Below are positions 17,621 to 23,547 of a stretch of DNA of 64,000 bases, in pieces. How positions within the stretch are numbered: position 1 is the first letter of the stretch; each line of letters starts with the position of its first letter. Position numbers and translations under genes: made by a program. The stretch spans positions 4,128,803-4,192,802 of the forward strand of contig NZ_FOJF01000001.1 in assembly GCF_900110995.1 (NCBI RefSeq). Reading direction: 5' to 3'. Origin of the DNA: Chitinophaga sp. YR573. GTDB lineage: Bacteria; Bacteroidota; Bacteroidia; Chitinophagales; Chitinophagaceae. Under the pieces are notes generated by a model. It was not told the DNA's origin and searched no databases. It saw only the letters and a list, made by a program, of their open reading frames with translations.

Positions 17621-17691
17621 TAGAGTAGACGCGAACCAGCATGCCCTTCCCTCCAAAGGAAGACGGAATCACCATTTCGCGACACTACTCT
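17621..17691 (-). tRNA. Broken tRNA-Pro(UGG) copy 1
   Basis: This is the same sequence as the Pro copies at 17,887 and 18,159 but lacks five bases on the 3' side of the T-stem, so the T-arm cannot close. The acceptor AGAGTAG/CTACTCT and the anticodon arm with loop TTTGGAG are intact. It is the last unit of the array in the direction of transcription. Confidence 0.7.
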
Positions 17692-17698
17692 AAGTAAA

Positions 17699-17770
17699 GG
17701 TGATTAGCGGGGATCGAACCCTGATCTCCTGATCCACATTCAGGTGTTTTACCATTAAACTACTATCACC
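17699..17770 (-). tRNA. tRNA-His(GUG)-like copy 1
   Basis: A complete cloverleaf can be drawn. The -1 G pairs with C73, the histidine identity element. T8-A9 and a perfect 4-bp D-stem (GTTT/AAAC) follow. The anticodon stem is CCTGA/TCAGG with loop ATGTGGA (anticodon GTG). Weak points are A6-A67 and two mismatches in the outer T-stem (C49-C65, A50-G64). Confidence 0.65.
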
Positions 17771-17784
17771 ATAAAAATATAAGT

Positions 17785-17855
17785 GGTATAGAGTGGTTAC
17801 GATCCACTTCCTGCAATTTTTCAGACTGCCGCTTCTACCAAGTTAGCTTCTGCAC
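17785..17855 (-). tRNA. tRNA-Phe(GAA)-like copy 1, degraded
   Basis: The anticodon loop CTGAAAA gives GAA. The acceptor GTGCAGA/TCTATAC has a C4-A69 mismatch, and the anticodon stem has a G-U. The T-loop ATCGTAA departs from TTCGANN and the D-stem is short. It is less well preserved than copy 2. Confidence 0.5.
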
Positions 17856-17886
17856 CATGCCATGCCTGCATTACACAAACATTATG

Positions 17887-17962
17887 TAGAGTAGACTGGA
17901 CTCGAACCAGCATGCCCTTCCCTCCAAAGGAAGACGGAGTTACCATTTCCCGACACTACTCT
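17887..17962 (-). tRNA. tRNA-Pro(UGG), atypical, copy 2
   Basis: A 76-base cloverleaf: acceptor AGAGTAG/CTACTCT (7 bp), anticodon arm CTTCC-TTTGGAG-GGAAG (anticodon TGG), a 5-base variable loop, and T-arm GCTGG-TTCGAGT-CCAGT. The D-arm is weak (CGG/CCG core). No CCA is encoded. It is on the minus strand because only that strand carries the GGTTCGAGTCC T-arm. Confidence 0.7.
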
Positions 17963-17969
17963 AAGTAAG

Positions 17970-18041
17970 GGTGATTAGCGGGGATCGAACCCTGATCTCC
18001 TGATCCACATTCAGGTGTTTTACCATTAAACTACTATCACC
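17970..18041 (-). tRNA. tRNA-His(GUG)-like copy 2
   Basis: This is identical in sequence to copy 1 across the tRNA, including G-1:C73, the D-arm and anticodon GTG. The same A6-A67 and outer T-stem mismatches are present, so the deviations were there before the array was duplicated. Confidence 0.65.
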
Positions 18042-18056
18042 ATAAAAAAAACAAGT

Positions 18057-18127
18057 GGTACAGAGTGGTTACGATCCACTTCCTGCAGTTTTTCAGACTG
18101 CCGCTTCTACCAAGTTAGCTTCTGCAC
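18057..18127 (-). tRNA. tRNA-Phe(GAA)-like copy 2
   Basis: Acceptor GTGCAGA/TCTGTAC pairs at all 7 positions (one G-U). The anticodon arm is GCAGT-CTGAAAA-ACTGC (anticodon GAA), and the T-stem AGTGG/CCACT closes the unusual loop ATCGTAA. The D-stem has only 2-3 pairs. It is better preserved than copy 1, where two of these pairs are lost. Confidence 0.6.
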
Positions 18128-18158
18128 CATGTTATGTCTGCATTACACAAACATTATG

Positions 18159-18234
18159 TAGAGTAGACTGGACTCGAACCAGCATACCCTTCCCTCCAAA
18201 GGAAGACGGAATCACCATTTCCCGACACTACTCT
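18159..18234 (-). tRNA. tRNA-Pro(UGG), atypical, copy 3 (first in array)
   Basis: Same fold as copy 2: 7-bp acceptor, anticodon TGG, full T-arm. Its 5' end (18,234) directly abuts the terminator hairpin at 18,235, with no spacer. It is the first tRNA reached by transcription from the leader region. Confidence 0.7.
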
Positions 18235-18274
18235 AAATAAAAAGCCCCAGACGATGGTCCAGGGCTTTTTATTT
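18235..18274 (-). terminator. Terminator between leader 1 and the tRNA array
   Basis: On the minus strand AAATAAAAAGCCC and GGGCTTTTTATTT form a 13-bp outer stem around a further paired section (TGGAC/GTCTG with wobbles, CATC loop). A T-rich 3' side follows on either strand. It ends exactly where tRNA-Pro copy 3 begins, so termination here would silence the array. Confidence 0.85.
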
Positions 18275-18291
18275 GTGTTATCTATAATAGA

Positions 18292-18357
18292 TTATGTACA
18301 CAACAAACCCTTACCAATGGTAAACGGCAAAAACGGTATATGTTGAAATTGTTTCAT
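18292..18357 (-). CDS. 21-codon leader-type peptide, unit 1
   Basis: A 21-residue ORF on the minus strand, ATG at 18,357 and TAA at 18,292-18,294. The core HIPFLPFTIGKGLLC contains one His, two Pro and two Phe. It is followed by the terminator at 18,235. It is paralogous to the ORF at 18,432-18,500. The codons CAT, CCG, TTT, CCG and TTT call for the same three amino acids as the tRNAs immediately downstream. Whether it is translated is not shown. Confidence 0.5.
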   Translation of the reverse strand: MKQFQHIPFLPFTIGKGLLCT

Positions 18358-18378
18358 GAAAATCTGATTCAAAAAAGT

Positions 18379-18406
18379 AAAAAAAAAGCCCCGGTTTTCC
18401 GGGGCT
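18379..18406 (-). terminator. Terminator after leader unit 2
   Basis: AGCCCCGG-AAAA-CCGGGGCT on the minus strand, an 8-bp perfect stem, is followed by a run of at least eight T. It closes the upstream leader unit. Confidence 0.9.
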
Positions 18407-18431
18407 CAATATTGTGTTATTTGTATTTTAA

Positions 18432-18500
18432 TTACATACACAACGATCCCCTGCCAATGGCAAACGGAAAAAAATGCGGTATATGTATATTTGCTTTCAT
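18432..18500 (-). CDS. 22-codon leader-type peptide, unit 2
   Basis: A 22-residue ORF, ATG at 18,500 and TAA at 18,432-18,434. The core HIPHFFPFAIGRGSLC has two His, two Pro and three Phe. It aligns with unit 1 with one codon inserted. Changes include silent ones (GGC/GGT, GGA/GGT) and conservative ones (Arg/Lys, Ala/Thr). Both units share ATCA.ATTT just before the start and ATAACACAA before the terminator. A hairpin within each ORF (TACC-ATT-GGTA versus TGCC-ATT-GGCA) has a compensatory pair change. Confidence 0.5.
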   Translation of the reverse strand: MKANIHIPHFFPFAIGRGSLCM

Positions 18501-18575
18501 GATGCAAATGTGATATTAATATTTGAAATAAAAAAATATTCCAGATATTATTTGTCTGATTTATTAATACCATTG

Positions 18576-18631
18576 TTAACTAATTCATACACTGGTAGCC
18601 TATTTAAAGGTGCTATCTGCTCTATTGTTGT
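18576..18631 (-). pseudogene. 56-bp fragment of a GH31 gene 3' end
   Basis: On the minus strand this reads TIEQIAPLNRLPVYELV, nearly the last residues of the GH31 hydrolase at 42,525-44,123 (IEQIVPLDRLPVYELVK). The DNA is about 90% identical across this stretch, with no GH31 sequence beyond it. It is a leftover of a second GH31 copy or a recombination footprint. The rest of 18,501-18,961 shows no gene. Confidence 0.8.
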
Positions 18632-18961
18632 CAGAGAAAAGTAGCTTGTTGATTCCATGAGATTATAATAGAAGGCACTTCATATTTTATTTGACAGCAG
18701 AGAATTTAAACAATAAAAACCTATTTCGCTTTCTCCTCTTTTTAAAGATATTCAGGTATTTTCCACGAAAAAGCCTTAGCAGAAATGTTGAGTTTTTTTA
18801 TGGGGTGAAGTTGCTATCTGCTTGCCTTTTCCAATCATTAATTTAATGAGATTTTTATGTAAAACGGGGCTTTACACTGACAAAAGTCGCAGCAGCATAT
18901 GCATCTTTTTTACGCAACCGACTTTCTGTTTTTTACCGATCGATCACCGTATATTCGTCCT

Positions 18962-19546
18962 ATGACTGAGGCGCTCCTGCAACTTCAAGCATTTGTGAAT
19001 GCCGTCCACCCAATCTCTGGAGAGGACAGGGAGATGTTTTCCGGAATATGGATGCCTTTTTCTGCGAAAAGGAAGGAGATCATTACAGCAGAGGGGGCTC
19101 AGGAGCGTTACCTGTACTTTGTGATCGAAGGCGTGCAGCGTGTCTATTATTTCGACGACCAGGGCCGGGAGGCAACGTTGGTATTTACTTATGGACCATC
19201 TTTTGGCGGTGTGCTTGATGCCTTGCTATTACAGCTGCCAAGCCGCTATTTTTACGAGACGCTGACGCCTTCTTCCTTCCTGCGGGCACCTTACGGAGAG
19301 CTGGACAGGCTTATGAAGGCCCGCCCGGGAATTGAACAATTGGTCAGGATAGGTATAACGTATTCACTATCGGGAGTGCTGGAGAGACTGGTGGAGCTTC
19401 AATGCTACTCGGCCGAAGAAAGATTTGATAAGGTGATGCAAAGGAGCCCGCATATTTTCAAAATGATACCCCATAAATACATCGCCAACTACCTGGGAAT
19501 GGACGCCACCAACTTCAGTAAATTGATCAATAAGCCCAAATTTTAA
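18962..19546 (+). CDS. Crp/Fnr-family transcriptional regulator
   Basis: A 194-residue protein with a cyclic-nucleotide-binding-like beta-barrel (FSAKRKEIITAEGAQERYLY, VIEGVQRVYYFDDQGREAT, FTYGPSFGG) and a C-terminal winged-helix part (KMIPHKYIANYLGMDATNFS). Such short Crp-like proteins are common in Bacteroidota and usually do not bind cAMP. The frame is open to an ATG at 18,899, but the ATG at 18,962 matches the family length. The next gene (DinB-like) starts 68 bp later on the same strand and is a likely target. Confidence 0.85.
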   Translation: MTEALLQLQAFVNAVHPISGEDREMFSGIWMPFSAKRKEIITAEGAQERYLYFVIEGVQRVYYFDDQGREATLVFTYGPSFGGVLDALLLQLPSRYFYETLTPSSFLRAPYGELDRLMKARPGIEQLVRIGITYSLSGVLERLVELQCYSAEERFDKVMQRSPHIFKMIPHKYIANYLGMDATNFSKLINKPKF

Positions 19547-19614
19547 GTTTTGTTGGTTTTTACCAAGGTGGAAATGCCGGCTGCCTGATAATTTTGCCCC
19601 AATAACAATGTAGC

Positions 19615-20184
19615 ATGAAACCTATTGACAAAGATAAATTGCTAGACACACTGGAAAACATGGTGAATTATCATATTCAGACGGCTGTGCAGGAATTTCA
19701 GAACATGCAGGATGAGCCATTGCTCAAGCTCTCTGCGACAGGAGGGTGGAGCATCGCACAATGTCTCGAGCATTTGAACCGGTATGGCGTATATTATATA
19801 CCACTTATACGCGAGGCCCTTACCGGACAGCAGAAAAAGATAGCGGGGGGGACATTTACCAGCGGAATGATTGGCGGGTATTTCACCCGGTTGATGGACC
19901 CCGTTACCGGTAAAAAGAAACTACGGGCATTCAGGGCCTACACGCCTGACCGGCAATTGGACGCTCACACCGTTGTTGCTGAGTTCATCCGGCAACAGGA
20001 AGCCCTGCTGTCATGTTTGCAACGAGCCAGGCAGGCGGACCTCAACCATTCGCGTATACCGGTGTCTATTCTTAAGCTCCTCAAATTGAAGGTGGGAGAC
20101 GCGCTGCAGTTTGTCATCTTCCATGACGAGCGACATATAAGACAGGCCAGGATGAATTGTCCGGAGATTGCAGCTGCTGGCTGA
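19615..20184 (+). CDS. DinB-superfamily protein
   Basis: A 189-residue four-helix protein. The motif WSIAQCLEHLNRYG near residue 46-59 supplies the first metal His, and FHDERHIRQ near 173-181 supplies the last, the pattern of DinB/DfsB proteins. Many members bind a divalent metal and act on thiols such as bacillithiol. The substrate here is unknown. It follows the Crp-like regulator and probably forms an operon with it. A copy of the ssrA terminator follows at 20,310. Confidence 0.85.
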   Translation: MKPIDKDKLLDTLENMVNYHIQTAVQEFQNMQDEPLLKLSATGGWSIAQCLEHLNRYGVYYIPLIREALTGQQKKIAGGTFTSGMIGGYFTRLMDPVTGKKKLRAFRAYTPDRQLDAHTVVAEFIRQQEALLSCLQRARQADLNHSRIPVSILKLLKLKVGDALQFVIFHDERHIRQARMNCPEIAAAG

Positions 20185-20309
20185 ACGGGGTATAGGCACC
20201 CTATTCATGATCTTGCCCAACCAGCTTTTGGCGGGTAGCTTTAAGCATTATCAACAACATATGGCGCAGACACAAACCATTTCGATATACCCCGCCTTTT
20301 CCACAGAAA

Positions 20310-20352
20310 CGGGAACATTACAGTAAAATGTATTGTTCCCGTTTTTATTTTC
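20310..20352 (+). terminator. Second copy of the ssrA terminator sequence
   Basis: GGGAACATTACA (20,311-20,322) pairs with TGTATTGTTCCC (20,329-20,340), then GTTTTTATTTTC. It matches 5511-5552 at nearly every position, including the whole 3' arm and T-tract. Just before it, TTCGATATACCCCGCC...TCCAC loosely resembles the eroded T-arm and acceptor end of ssrA. It may serve the DinB gene now and may mark the far end of the island. Confidence 0.75.
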
Positions 20353-20434
20353 AGACCACAAGACTCAGTTCTCGAAGATGTATTCTTTTAAATTAATCTT
20401 TGCTTGAAAATAGCTTCTCATTTTTTAAAACGCA

Positions 20435-21076
20435 CTACTTACTATACTGTTTAAATAACTTATGATCAAACGGGATATTAAGTGAAATATCTTTTGCTTC
20501 CCACCAATCATTTTCTGATGCCTGGTAGAAGTCATAAGCCGGTTTAATCAGTATTCTTGCTTCGTTAACAGATTCGTCTTTTGATTTTCGATCGTAAATA
20601 AATACCATACAACTCACACAAGTAAAGCTTCCATCGGTATTAGGATTCTCATAGCATTTGCCAATTTTTATGTTCACATTTTCATGCATTATAAACTCCG
20701 TAAGTTTACCTTGGGTTAGTCGTACAAGGGCTGCCTGAGCTTCCTCATCAGTAGGCGCTTTTTTAGCTTTTTTTAAATTTTCATAATGGTAAGATTTTAT
20801 TCTTTCTAATTCCTCAGCGCTTAAAGTCATGCCGGTTGTATCAAAAGGATAATCAGGCGAGCTTACTGCAGCCGCGGTATCTATTGCTGTGTCATCTATT
20901 GCTACGTCATTCGATAATGGAGAAGCTTTATCTTCAGAACTTCCTGAAGAGAATAATAATGCTTTTGCATGCTCAAAGTGATTAGGTATATGACTAAAAC
21001 CAACAATATACTTTAAGAATAGAAAGGTTAATAGTAAAAGGGTGACTGAAATTGTCAGCAGTTTTTTCTTCTTCAT
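20435..21076 (-). CDS. Uncharacterised membrane-anchored protein
   Basis: A 213-residue protein with a KKKK N-terminus and one transmembrane helix (LTISVTLLLLTFLFLKYIVG), then a Ser/Asp/Ala-rich linker and a globular part of about 120 residues. Four cysteine-region residues (KCYENPNTDGSFTCVSCMVF) might form a disulfide or metal site. I do not recognise the family. It is the last gene of a minus-strand group with the TPR protein 62 bp upstream. Confidence 0.6.
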   Translation of the reverse strand: MKKKKLLTISVTLLLLTFLFLKYIVGFSHIPNHFEHAKALLFSSGSSEDKASPLSNDVAIDDTAIDTAAAVSSPDYPFDTTGMTLSAEELERIKSYHYENLKKAKKAPTDEEAQAALVRLTQGKLTEFIMHENVNIKIGKCYENPNTDGSFTCVSCMVFIYDRKSKDESVNEARILIKPAYDFYQASENDWWEAKDISLNIPFDHKLFKQYSK

Positions 21077-21138
21077 ATTTTTATTTAATAAGTATTATAC
21101 CTCAATGAAAATATTTTCCTCAATAAGAGCATGCTGTT

Positions 21139-22569
21139 TTATTGAAAAATTGCATTTTCCCAAACAAGGATGATTCTTTGAGGATAATAGTAATTACCTG
21201 TTTTTATTAATGTTTTTAATGTTGCCGTGTCGATTGGAATTTCCGGGAATTGCAGTTTTGCTTTTGCGATGAATCTATTTTTATTTTCGGTATCTCCGAG
21301 AAAATATGCTGCAAGGATACGCCCTATATGCGTATCTATATTTTTGTTATCAGTCTCAATGGATTTTTCGAACATTATCTGCGCTTCTTTGTATTCTTCT
21401 TTACCAAGTAAAAGGTATCCATAGTTACCTATTTCTATGGCATCTTCAGGGTTTTTACTGAGGTATTCTTTATAAGCGGATTCAGCTTTTTTATAGTCAT
21501 GAAGTTCCTGATATATCTGCGCCAGGTTTGTTAGTAAAATACTTTGTGCTGTATCCAGTTTCAGTGCTGTTTCAAAGTCTTTGATGGCTCCTGTAAAATC
21601 CCCTCTTTCCTGGTAAAGCCTTCCTCGTTGAGCATAATAGCCATAAACATCAGGATACATAACGATCAGTTTATCGTAAATGTCAAAAGCGGTTTTCCAG
21701 TCTTTTATTTGTTGATAGGCTTGTCCGGCATAAAAAGTTAAGTCGTTGGAAAATCTTTCAGTATCATCTGGATATGCGGTCTCTGCATCTGTACGGTATT
21801 GGTAAAGTTTGTAAACTTCTATTGCTCTTTGCGGAGTGGGTATTTCAATTAAGCATCTTATGTAATTATGATAAAGTCTGGGAAGATTTTCCCTTTCATA
21901 TTCAATTGCTTTTTCGTAGCTCTTAACTGCATTTTCGTTGTCTTTTAAAAAATAGAAATTGTTTGCCATGATCTCGTATAATTCGGCATTGGACCGGTCC
22001 ATTTCAAGTGCAAACTTTACTTCATCTGTGGATTGCTTGTATTGTTTCAAATAGGATAAACAATATGCTTTAAATTTGTGATAATCAGTATTTTGTGTAT
22101 TTATTACTATTGCCTTGTTAATAGTATCAATTGCATCCTCATATTGCTTTTTGTCAAAAATATCAAGTGCCTCCTTATAAAGATTTTCAGCCTCTTCATC
22201 TACCGCAACCGCTGCTACAGAAATGATAGGGGATGGTTGGAGATATTCATATTTTTTTTCCTCAATTTTATTCAAAACCCTGAAGAATTTTATATTATTG
22301 GTTTCCTCTTCAATTCCTATCTCGAATAATTTTCTACTCCGGAAATAATCCTTTTGCGCATGCTGTTTTAGTAATGCTGAGTACATAGCGAAATTGGGAT
22401 TGTTCTTCATCTGGAGAAAACATAATTGTGGGTTATTGCCCAGTTCCACTATGACTTTGTCTGATTCTTTCCGGAAACTACGTACATAATTAATTCTCTT
22501 TTGAATTTTATCCTGCCCTGAACTGGTTAAGGATATAAGTGTAAACAGGGCAAGAAGTAAATGTTTCAT
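21139..22569 (-). CDS. Secreted tetratricopeptide-repeat protein
   Basis: A 476-residue protein with a signal peptide (LLLALFTLISLTSSGQ) and about eight TPR units. Clear ones are LYKEALDIFDKKQYEDAIDT, LYEIMANNFYFLKDNENAV, YYAQRGRLYQERGDFTGAI and LLTNLAQIYQELHDYKKAE. TPR proteins scaffold protein-protein contacts, here likely in the periplasm. It lies with a WG-repeat lipoprotein and a membrane-anchored protein on the minus strand. Confidence 0.8.
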   Translation of the reverse strand: MKHLLLALFTLISLTSSGQDKIQKRINYVRSFRKESDKVIVELGNNPQLCFLQMKNNPNFAMYSALLKQHAQKDYFRSRKLFEIGIEEETNNIKFFRVLNKIEEKKYEYLQPSPIISVAAVAVDEEAENLYKEALDIFDKKQYEDAIDTINKAIVINTQNTDYHKFKAYCLSYLKQYKQSTDEVKFALEMDRSNAELYEIMANNFYFLKDNENAVKSYEKAIEYERENLPRLYHNYIRCLIEIPTPQRAIEVYKLYQYRTDAETAYPDDTERFSNDLTFYAGQAYQQIKDWKTAFDIYDKLIVMYPDVYGYYAQRGRLYQERGDFTGAIKDFETALKLDTAQSILLTNLAQIYQELHDYKKAESAYKEYLSKNPEDAIEIGNYGYLLLGKEEYKEAQIMFEKSIETDNKNIDTHIGRILAAYFLGDTENKNRFIAKAKLQFPEIPIDTATLKTLIKTGNYYYPQRIILVWENAIFQ

Positions 22570-22656
22570 AATTAACTATTTGTTTTTTAATATAATTGAG
22601 ATAATATGCCTGGGGATTGGTAGTCGCACCTACCATCTGATATTGAAATTAAGAGT

Positions 22657-23367
22657 TCAGTTTTTCTCAACCTTTCCATCTTTGTAAACGCTGTATTCTT
22701 CTCCATCGGCTTTTTGCAAAGTCACCTTTCCGTTTTCAAATTTATCCGCATAGGTAAACTCAGGTTTTACAACCATTTCGTTCTTATGGTTAACGTATCC
22801 CCATCTTTGAGGTTCAATCATTACTGCCACCATTCCTTCATTTGCTACGCCAGCATCCCGATACACTATAGGAATCACAATTTCACCTTTAAGGTTAATC
22901 ATACCGTAAAGATTATACATGCCTACACGCAAAAGACCATCTTCAGCCTTATCGGCTATGTATTCATAGGTAGGTGCTACAATTTCTTTTCCTTCAAAAT
23001 TTACCAGCCCTAATTTGTCAGCTTTGTTCACCTGGCAAACACTATCAGTAAATACTGGATACACACCATCGTAAATGAAGGGAACTATTATTTCCCCTTG
23101 TCGGTTAATAAGCCCCATACTAATAGGTTTTCCACCCGTATCCAGCTTTAGTACCGTGAAATACTGCGTGAGGCTGTCGCCGGCAGAAACGGTTATATAC
23201 AACGAATCTTCACATATCCAGGAGTTGCTATTTTTATCCATGTATCCCTTTATCTTTTCGCGTACAATGGGAGTTTTTTGTGAGCTGTCTTTAATTTCCT
23301 GAGCACAGGAAATAGCAGAAATGCACAACAGCAGAAAAATGTATTTCATGTTTTTATTCATCATCAT
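22657..23367 (-). CDS. WG-repeat lipoprotein
   Basis: A 236-residue protein with a lipoprotein signal ending SAISC. It has at least four WG-type repeats: MGLINRQGEIIVPFIYDGVY, LGLVNFEGKEIVAPTYEY, YGMINLKGEIVIPIVYRD and WGYVNHKNEMVVKPEFTY. WG repeats are beta-rich surface modules of unknown ligand. Three ATGs lie at the start; the first hydrophobic run begins at MKYIFLLLC, so the start could be up to six codons later. Confidence 0.8.
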   Translation of the reverse strand: MMMNKNMKYIFLLLCISAISCAQEIKDSSQKTPIVREKIKGYMDKNSNSWICEDSLYITVSAGDSLTQYFTVLKLDTGGKPISMGLINRQGEIIVPFIYDGVYPVFTDSVCQVNKADKLGLVNFEGKEIVAPTYEYIADKAEDGLLRVGMYNLYGMINLKGEIVIPIVYRDAGVANEGMVAVMIEPQRWGYVNHKNEMVVKPEFTYADKFENGKVTLQKADGEEYSVYKDGKVEKN

Positions 23368-23464
23368 TAATTGAGGTTTTCAAAATTCACAGGTGATTTA
23401 ATCTTTATGGGATATGATTTTGTTACTGAAGACATAAAAAGCTTAATCGTTGGATACAAACCTC

Positions 23465-23512
23465 AAAAAAAATCCCTGGCGAATTTAAGTAGATATAAAT
23501 TCGCCAGGGATT
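23465..23512 (-). terminator. Terminator of the LytS/LytTR operon
   Basis: ATCCCTGGCGAATTTA and TAAATTCGCCAGGGAT form a perfect 16-bp stem with an 8-base loop. On the minus strand it is followed by a T run. It lies 36 bp beyond the kinase stop. Confidence 0.9.
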
Positions 23513-23547
23513 ACCGGATATTCGTGGTGATCTTTTTTAAATCCGCA

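Larger units (their letters stand above)
17621..18234 (-). repeat. Tandem array of a ~270-bp Pro-Phe-His tRNA cassette
   Basis: The Pro copies start at 17,621, 17,887 and 18,159, His at 17,699 and 17,970, Phe at 17,785 and 18,057. The unit is 266-272 bp and includes conserved spacers, such as the CATTACACAAACATTATG stretch before each Pro copy. In transcription order the array reads Pro, Phe, His, Pro, Phe, His, Pro(broken). Confidence 0.9.

Noticed and set aside
17887..17962. Plus-strand reading of the Pro units as tRNA-Trp (loop CTCCAAA gives CCA)
   Set aside because: Only the minus strand has the GGTTCGAGTCC T-arm and the TGGTAA D-loop bases, so the plus reading lacks a proper cloverleaf.
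17621..18234. CRISPR array
   Set aside because: The repeats are long tRNA-bearing units of about 270 bp, not short repeats with unique spacers, and there are no cas genes.
18055..18240. A 61-codon plus-strand frame over the tRNA array
   Set aside because: It overlaps two tRNA genes and the sequence VDWTRTSIPFPPKED is the usual artefact of antisense tRNA.
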